NCBI GenBank assembly: GCA_944390505.1
Contig: CALXQF010000007.1
Coordinates: forward strand, 1 to 20,041
Length of the DNA stretch: 20,041 nt
Direction of reading: 5' to 3'
From: an uncultured Clostridia bacterium
GTDB taxonomy: Bacteria; Bacillota; Clostridia; TANB77; CAG-508
In this document: positions 15,919 to 20,041 of the stretch, in pieces
How positions within the stretch are numbered: the first letter of the stretch is position 1
How the letters are laid out: each line of letters starts with the position of its first letter
Notes under the pieces: generated by a model
Seen by the model: the letters and a program-made list of their open reading frames with translations, nothing else
What the model was told of the DNA's origin: nothing
The model's database searches: none
Position numbers and translations under genes: made by a program

Positions 15919-15947
15919 ACTTTACACTATTTTTATGCATTTGTCAA
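15919..15947 (-). promoter_or_regulatory. Promoter of the ylxM-ffh-rpsP-khpA-rimM-trmD-rplS operon
   Basis: TTGACA (15947-15942), a 17-base spacer and TAAAGT (15924-15919) form a near-consensus vegetative promoter about 70 bases upstream of the ylxM start. A 12-bp-arm palindrome abuts its -10 box. Confidence 0.8.
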
Positions 15948-16093
15948 GGGTTTTCAAAGAATTTTATCACTATTTCATTATTTTTCGTTACAATTCACAC
16001 CTATTACTATTAACAATAAAGGTACCTGATATAAATTGCAGGCTATAAATTGTAACCACTTACAAACATTTTTTCTGTTTTTTTTAAAATCTA

Positions 16094-16122
16094 TTGACAA
16101 CCCAAACATTTTTTTGTATACT
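16094..16122 (+). promoter_or_regulatory. Promoter of the YgjP-like gene
   Basis: TTGACA (16094-16099), a 17-base spacer and TATACT (16117-16122) lie 50 bases before the start codon. The rest of the divergent region (15948-16093) shows only a widely spaced 9-bp inverted repeat, GTTACAATT at 15987-15995 and AATTGTAAC at 16048-16056. Confidence 0.82.
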
Positions 16123-16172
16123 ATATACGAACATTGATTTGGTAGTTTTAAAAAATTAAGGAGGAATCTATC

Positions 16173-16871
16173 ATGGGTATTTTTAATCATAAAAGTAGTG
16201 TAATTTCATATACAGTTAATAAAGCAATTAGTTCAGATTGCTACATTTCAGTAGATAGTGGTGAAGTTGTGGTAAATGCTCCATGGTATTTCTCTAGAAA
16301 GCAAATTCAGTCTATTATAGAAGAAAAAAGGCAATGGATTTTAAGTAAAATTGCACAATATCAAGAACAAAATAATGTATATACTGACAAAGGAACTATT
16401 TGTGTTTTAGGAATAGCTCATCAAGTTCATCTATATTACAAAAATGTAAAATCACCTACTATTAATTTAGTAAACCGTATTATTGAGGTAGTTCTTCCTA
16501 ACCAGTATAAAAAATTAGAAACCTCTCAAATTTTAAAAATATTGGTAGAAAAGCTTTATGCAAAAGTGGCAGAACAAGAAATAGAAAGAGCAATGGAAAG
16601 AACAAGGCTATTATTAGGAATTGCTCCAGAAGACTATTCAATCAAACCATTAAATAATAATATGCTAGCACAATGTATTACAGATGAAAAGAATATTATT
16701 ATCAATCCTACTATTGCTATGTATGATAGAAATGTCATTGACTATCTTGTTTTACATGAATTTTGTCATTTAAAATATAAAATTCATACAAAGAATTTCT
16801 GGAAAATTATTCAAAAATATATGCCTAGTTATCAAAAATATGAAACAATTTTAAAAGATTATGTTTATTAA
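16173..16871 (+). CDS. YgjP-like (DUF45, SprT/M48-type) metallopeptidase-domain protein
   Basis: Predicted cytosolic zinc metallopeptidase of the YgjP family, whose cellular substrates are not established. The 232-residue product has the early block VVVNAPWYFSRKQIQSII and KRQWILSKI typical of the family, and the C-terminal zinc site HEFCHLKYKIH, giving H195, E196, H199 and H205, followed by FWKIIQKYMPSYQKY. The usual central RWGSC motif is not recognisable: the segment after YSIKPL reads NNNMLAQCITDEKNIIIN, keeping only a cysteine and the I-x-IN strand. The start ATG has AAGGAGG 8 bases upstream and a strong promoter. It is transcribed away from the ylxM operon and stands alone. The zinc site is intact; loss of the central motif may mean a divergent function. 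Confidence 0.88.
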   Translation: MGIFNHKSSVISYTVNKAISSDCYISVDSGEVVVNAPWYFSRKQIQSIIEEKRQWILSKIAQYQEQNNVYTDKGTICVLGIAHQVHLYYKNVKSPTINLVNRIIEVVLPNQYKKLETSQILKILVEKLYAKVAEQEIERAMERTRLLLGIAPEDYSIKPLNNNMLAQCITDEKNIIINPTIAMYDRNVIDYLVLHEFCHLKYKIHTKNFWKIIQKYMPSYQKYETILKDYVY

Positions 16872-16898
16872 ATAAAGTTTTATCTACATCGAATTTGC

Positions 16899-16933
16899 AA
16901 TCCTAATTACGTGTAAAACGCGTGGTTAGGATT
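16899..16933. other. 13-bp hairpin after the YgjP-like gene
   Basis: AATCCTAATTACG (16899-16911) pairs with CGTGGTTAGGATT (16921-16933), including two G-U or equivalent wobble positions, over a 9-base loop. It lies 27 bases past the stop, but no T-run follows on the plus strand (ATCCAAAA follows), so it is an atypical terminator or a 3'-stabilising hairpin. Confidence 0.5.
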
Positions 16934-16945
16934 ATCCAAAAAAAA

Positions 16946-16975
16946 CACAGCTGGCTAAAAAATTAGCCAGCTGTG
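16946..16975 (-). terminator. Intrinsic terminator of the 114-aa gene
   Basis: CACAGCTGGCTAA (16946-16958) and TTAGCCAGCTGTG (16963-16975) form a perfect 13-bp stem with a 4-base loop. On the minus strand it is followed by eight T (16945-16938). It lies 7 bases past the stop codon at 16983. Confidence 0.92.
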
Positions 16976-16982
16976 GGAGAAT

Positions 16983-17327
16983 CTAATCTGTCAATTTTGG
17001 AAGTAGAATTTCAATTTCACCTTCTCGTTCATTTGAAGCAATTCTTAATTGTTCATTGTAGCTATACCTTAAGATTGTTTTTTCCTTTTCAGTATAATTT
17101 GCCATTAAGGAGCGATAAACTCGCATTCCCATATAATAATTATCTGATAAAATGCTTTCTGCCATATCTGCTGAAATTCCATTCTCAAATTCTATTTTTT
17201 GAATTCTTCTCTGTAACCGTCGCACTGCACCTCTGATAAATAAACAATCTTGAGTCTCGTTTGGAACTATTTTACCTACTAAAGTAAGAAAAATCCAACT
17301 GTCTTTCATTTTTTCTTGATTTTTCAT
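16983..17327 (-). CDS. Small basic/helical protein of unknown function
   Basis: I do not recognise this 114-residue product. It has no clear membrane segment or signal peptide. After a short hydrophobic stretch (IFLTLVGKIV, 12-21) most of the chain looks helical, with an arginine-rich helix IRGAVRRLQRRIQKIEFENG, then MAESILSDNYYMGMRVYRSLM and EKEKTILRYSYNEQL, ending in an acidic EREGEIEILLPKL. The gene is well supported by a consensus promoter at 17388-17360, an AGGGGGA ribosome binding site before the ATG, and a strong terminator 7 bases past its stop; it is therefore a single-gene transcript. A nucleic-acid-binding role would fit the basic helix but this is only a guess. Confidence 0.78.
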   Translation of the reverse strand: MKNQEKMKDSWIFLTLVGKIVPNETQDCLFIRGAVRRLQRRIQKIEFENGISADMAESILSDNYYMGMRVYRSLMANYTEKEKTILRYSYNEQLRIASNEREGEIEILLPKLTD

Positions 17328-17359
17328 TAGAGTTCCCCCTATACATAAGTATATTTATT

Positions 17360-17388
17360 ATTTTATCACTTTAAACATATTATGTCAA
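17360..17388 (-). promoter_or_regulatory. Promoter of the 114-aa gene
   Basis: TTGACA (17388-17383), a 17-base spacer and TAAAAT (17365-17360) lie 32 bases before the start codon at 17327. Confidence 0.82.
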
Positions 17389-17433
17389 TTTTACGGTTTT
17401 ATCGCCGGAAACTCATTCTACTTATTCATCTTT

Positions 17434-17931
17434 TTACATGCTGTCATTTCTTACATAATCAATATACTCATATTCATATGGATTTTCTTCGTTTTTTATT
17501 CCCTTTTCCTTAGCTATTATTGTCCACTGTGCTTCATCAATTTTTGGAAAAAAAGTATCTCCTTCAAAGCTATGATGTATCTTTGTTATATACATTTTAT
17601 TCGCATATGGTATTAATAATTGATAAATACTTGCTCCACCAATCACAAAATTTTCTTCTTTGCTTTTGATATATGGTTTTAATTGTTCTATATCAGTAAC
17701 AATTTCCACATTTTCATTTTGTATTTGTAGCTTACCACTTTTACATAAAACAATATGCTTACGGTTTGGTAAAACTCTTCCTAAAGACTCAAAGGTTTTT
17801 CTTCCCATAATGATGGTATGGCCTGTTGTTAGCTTTTTAAATCTTTTCAGGTCCTCTGGTAAATGCCATATTAACCCATTATCTTTTCCTATTACATTAT
17901 TGTTTGCAATTGCCACTATAATACTTAGCAT
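17434..17931 (-). CDS. folA: Dihydrofolate reductase
   Basis: DHFR reduces dihydrofolate to tetrahydrofolate with NADPH and regenerates the folate oxidised by ThyA. The 165-residue product is full length and shows the Met20-type loop VIGKDNGLIWHLPEDLKRFK, the active-site acid in the PEDL helix, the MGRKTFESLG cofactor-binding segment, NFVIGGASIYQLL, and the closing strands TFFPKID. A GAGGA site lies 8-9 bases before the ATG. It is 77 bases downstream of thyA in the same direction, so the two enzymes of the thymidylate cycle are probably cotranscribed. Confidence 0.97.
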   Translation of the reverse strand: MLSIIVAIANNNVIGKDNGLIWHLPEDLKRFKKLTTGHTIIMGRKTFESLGRVLPNRKHIVLCKSGKLQIQNENVEIVTDIEQLKPYIKSKEENFVIGGASIYQLLIPYANKMYITKIHHSFEGDTFFPKIDEAQWTIIAKEKGIKNEENPYEYEYIDYVRNDSM

Positions 17932-18008
17932 TATCCATTCCTCTTTTCGTTCTTTACTTTTGCTCTATTTTTGATTATTCCATCTTTACATATCCATTTA
18001 TCATTATA

Positions 18009-18800
18009 TTATACAGCTACTGGCATATCAATTTTTCCTAAGTGTTTGTAATCAATTAATTTAATATCATCTATGGTAAATTGATAAAAGTCTTTAATCT
18101 CAGGATTAATCCATAGTTTTGGAGCAGGTAGGGCTTTGTCTCTTCTTGATAATTGCTCTTTCATACCTTCTATTTGATTTTCATAAATATGTGCATTGCT
18201 AATACATACTGTTAGCAATCCCGGCTTAAAGCCTGTTACTTGTGCTAATAAATGTACTAATACTGCATATTGTACTACATTAAAAGGATGTCCTAATGGT
18301 AAGTCATTTGAGCGAATTGTTAGCATACAATTTAGCTTTCCATCGGTTACGTCCCAGCAACTATTAAATACACATGGATAAAGTGCTCCTGTGTCTAAAT
18401 ATGGTATTTGCCATAAATTAATAATCATTCTTCTATTTTGTGGGTTTGTTTTTAATTGTTCTATTAAAGTATCTATTTGATGAAATTCTTTTACAACCCA
18501 TCCATAAGATGTTCCTATTGTTCCATCTTCCATTTCCCATTCATCCCAAATGTGAACATTTTCTGCTTGCAACTCTTTTACACTATTAGACTGTTTTTGA
18601 AAAATCCATAATAATTCTTTTACTGCTGTTTTAAAAGCAACAAACTTTGTTGTTAATATTGGAAATTCTTCTTCTAAATTAAATTGTAATATTTGGTGAG
18701 GTAATTTATATGTGGCAACTCCTGTTCTATTTTGGTCATAATATCCTTCTTTTAAAATTTTATCCACCAAATCTAAATACATATCATCAAATTTACTCAT
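18009..18800 (-). CDS. thyA: Thymidylate synthase ThyA
   Basis: ThyA converts dUMP to dTMP using methylenetetrahydrofolate and releases dihydrofolate for FolA. The 263-residue product has the usual length and the phosphate-binding NRTGV (24-28), RRMI (123-126), the catalytic cysteine in YPCV (C143), RSND (163-166), the N174 in HPFNVVQYA and the C-terminal NAHIYENQ (202-209). It departs from the E. coli consensus around the active site: PCH is PCV, and LGLPFN is LGHPFN. The end IDMPVAV matches the family's mobile C-terminus. The ATG has a TAGGAGG site. It is the first gene of the thyA-folA pair, 168 bases from the next gene upstream. Confidence 0.97.
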   Translation of the reverse strand: MSKFDDMYLDLVDKILKEGYYDQNRTGVATYKLPHQILQFNLEEEFPILTTKFVAFKTAVKELLWIFQKQSNSVKELQAENVHIWDEWEMEDGTIGTSYGWVVKEFHQIDTLIEQLKTNPQNRRMIINLWQIPYLDTGALYPCVFNSCWDVTDGKLNCMLTIRSNDLPLGHPFNVVQYAVLVHLLAQVTGFKPGLLTVCISNAHIYENQIEGMKEQLSRRDKALPAPKLWINPEIKDFYQFTIDDIKLIDYKHLGKIDMPVAV

Positions 18801-18826
18801 TTTTTATCCTCCTAACTTTCTTTTTC

Positions 18827-18853
18827 ATTATACAAAACATAATTCTATATCAA
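18827..18853 (-). promoter_or_regulatory. Probable promoter of thyA-folA
   Basis: A consensus -10 TATAAT (18832-18827) lies 26 bases before the start codon; the best -35, TTGATA (18853-18848), is only 15 bases away, so the assignment rests mainly on the -10. Confidence 0.5.
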
Positions 18854-18967
18854 AACAATTATATACAATTTCAGTTTTAAATTTGTGATTATTTTGATAA
18901 AGTTCTTTTCTTATTTTCTTTTTCTTGTCATACTATATCAAAAAAAGTAGAAAATGACAAGTAGAAA

Positions 18968-19860
18968 TTATTCACTAAAATCAAAGTTTGGTACATACTC
19001 TTCTTCATGTTCCCCTAATTCCTGCATGTATCCATTCTCAAAATTTAAGGTATAAAAATATTTTTCTATTTCTTGATATTCTTTTTTTGTCAGTTTACGA
19101 TTTAATAACGGTTCTCCTTTTGCCTGGTAAGTTGGAAAATATTGTGCCATTAAACTAATATACGTGCCTTCTGGCATATTCTGCTTTACCCATTTTAAAA
19201 TATGTTTGGTATTTTGCATGTGATTAGGAAGAACTAAATGGCGGATTATTACACCTTTTTGAATCATTCCATTTTCATCAAATACTGGTTCTCTCACTTG
19301 TTTATTCATTTCTTGTATTGCTTGTGTTGCTATTTCAAAATAATGATTTGCCTTAGAATATTTTTGTGCAATTTCATTTGCATAATATTTTAAGTCTGGA
19401 AGGTAAACATCTACATAACCTTCTAGCATTTTTATGGTTTCAAGTTTTTCATATCCATTTGTATTATAAATAATAGGAATAGAAAGTCCATTTTTCCTTG
19501 CTGTTTTAATTGCTTCTATTATCTGATATACATACATGGTTGGTGTTACTAAGTTAATATTATGTGCTTTCTTTTCTTGCTGATTTAGCATAATATTTGC
19601 TAAATGCTCTATGGTAATTTCTTTTCCTTTGCCTTCCTGGCTAATTTCATGATTTTGACAATAAATACAATGTAAATTGCAATTACTAAAAAATATTGTA
19701 CCAGAACCATTTTTACCACTAATACAAGGTTCTTCATAATAGTGAAGAGAAGCTAATGCAATCTTTAATTTATCATCACAGCCACACCAACCGCTTTTCT
19801 CCTTTTATTCTATTGGCTCCGACAGTTTCTTGGACAAATATCACATTTTTCTAATCCCAT
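18968..19860 (-). pseudogene. PflA-like radical SAM protein (COG1313 type) with two frameshifts
   Basis: The homologues are cytosolic iron-sulfur radical SAM proteins related to pyruvate formate-lyase activase; their substrate is not settled. Translation from ATG 19860 (AAGGTGG site upstream) gives MGLEKCDICPRNC, then frames break at an extra base at 19821 and another at 19793. Removing both restores CPRNCGANRIKGEKGWCGCDDKL in one frame and joins IALASLHYYEEPCISG, GSGTIFFSNCNLHCIYCQNH (the CX3CX2C cluster at 19681-19658) and the rest: about 296 residues, normal for the family. The unbroken part downstream would start only at codon ATG 19591, after the cluster cysteines, and could not bind the Fe-S cluster that way. 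No other damage is seen, so recent mutation or sequencing error are equally likely. Confidence 0.9.
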
Positions 19861-20011
19861 TTTTTCCACCTTCTTATTTTCGTTTTTCTATTGTTTTTAT
19901 CCTATTTTTACTTATATATTGATTTTCCTAAGTATATCATACTTTTTTTGCATTTATATCGCTTTTCTAAATATATTGCTTCTCTAGCATAGTTTTTGTG
20001 TCGCTTTTTCT

Positions 20012-20041
20012 ATTGTACCATACTTTCTTTTGCCTTGTAAA
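20012..20041 (-). promoter_or_regulatory. Candidate promoter upstream of the radical SAM gene
   Basis: On the minus strand TTTACA (20041-20036), 18 bases, then TACAAT (20017-20012), about 150 bases before the ATG at 19860. The region between (19861-20011) is A+T-rich; the only structure noticed is a short palindrome, AAGTAT-ATC-ATACTT, near 19929-19943. Confidence 0.45.

Noticed and set aside
15987..16056. GTTACAATT and AATTGTAAC inverted repeat in the divergent promoter region
   Set aside because: Nine-bp arms 52 bases apart in A+T-rich DNA are weak evidence; kept only as a remark in the promoter entry.
18924..18961. Inverted repeat CTTGTCAT/ATGACAAG between the radical SAM gene and thyA, considered as a terminator
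   Set aside because: The stem is only 8 bp with a 22-base loop and no T-run follows on either strand, so an intrinsic terminator is not supported.

Overview
The window is a low-GC, gene-dense chromosomal segment that looks like a member of the Bacillota, probably an uncultured Clostridia-type gut bacterium. The reasons are strong A+T bias with AT-rich codon use, G-rich Shine-Dalgarno sites, a T-box leader on ileS, the ylxM-ffh-rpsP-khpA-rimM-trmD-rplS gene order, and a Clostridia-type Lon-like protease. The species cannot be named from the sequence alone.

Left part (1-6650, minus strand): queA, running off the left edge with an unusual C-terminal tail; a 181-bp inverted-repeat element with internal hairpins; a membrane-anchored protein with a putative HEFLH metallopeptidase motif; ileS with its T-box leader, terminator/antiterminator and promoter; then a dinD remnant keeping both ends but missing its middle. 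Centre (6802-11591, plus strand): a promoter drives tsaE-tsaB-rimI and a Lon-family AAA+ protease, followed by a terminator, a small unknown gene and a bidirectional terminator. tsaE and tsaB act in the t6A tRNA pathway; their partner tsaD is not in the window.

Right part: the translation and secretion operon ylxM-ffh-rpsP-khpA-rimM-trmD-rplS (15851 down to 11672, minus strand) starts at a consensus promoter overlapped by a 12-bp-arm palindrome. A divergent plus-strand gene encodes a YgjP-like zinc peptidase. Beyond it, on the minus strand, lie an unknown 114-aa gene with its own promoter and terminator, the thyA-folA pair of the thymidylate/folate cycle, and a PflA-like (COG1313) radical SAM gene broken by two single-base insertions 28 bases apart.

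Most of the window is housekeeping. No CRISPR array, phage module, insertion sequence with transposase, toxin-antitoxin pair or obvious defence system is visible. The points worth a second look are small: the inverted-repeat element, two decayed genes, several palindromes at promoters, and departures from family consensus in QueA, ThyA, L19 and the YgjP-like protein.
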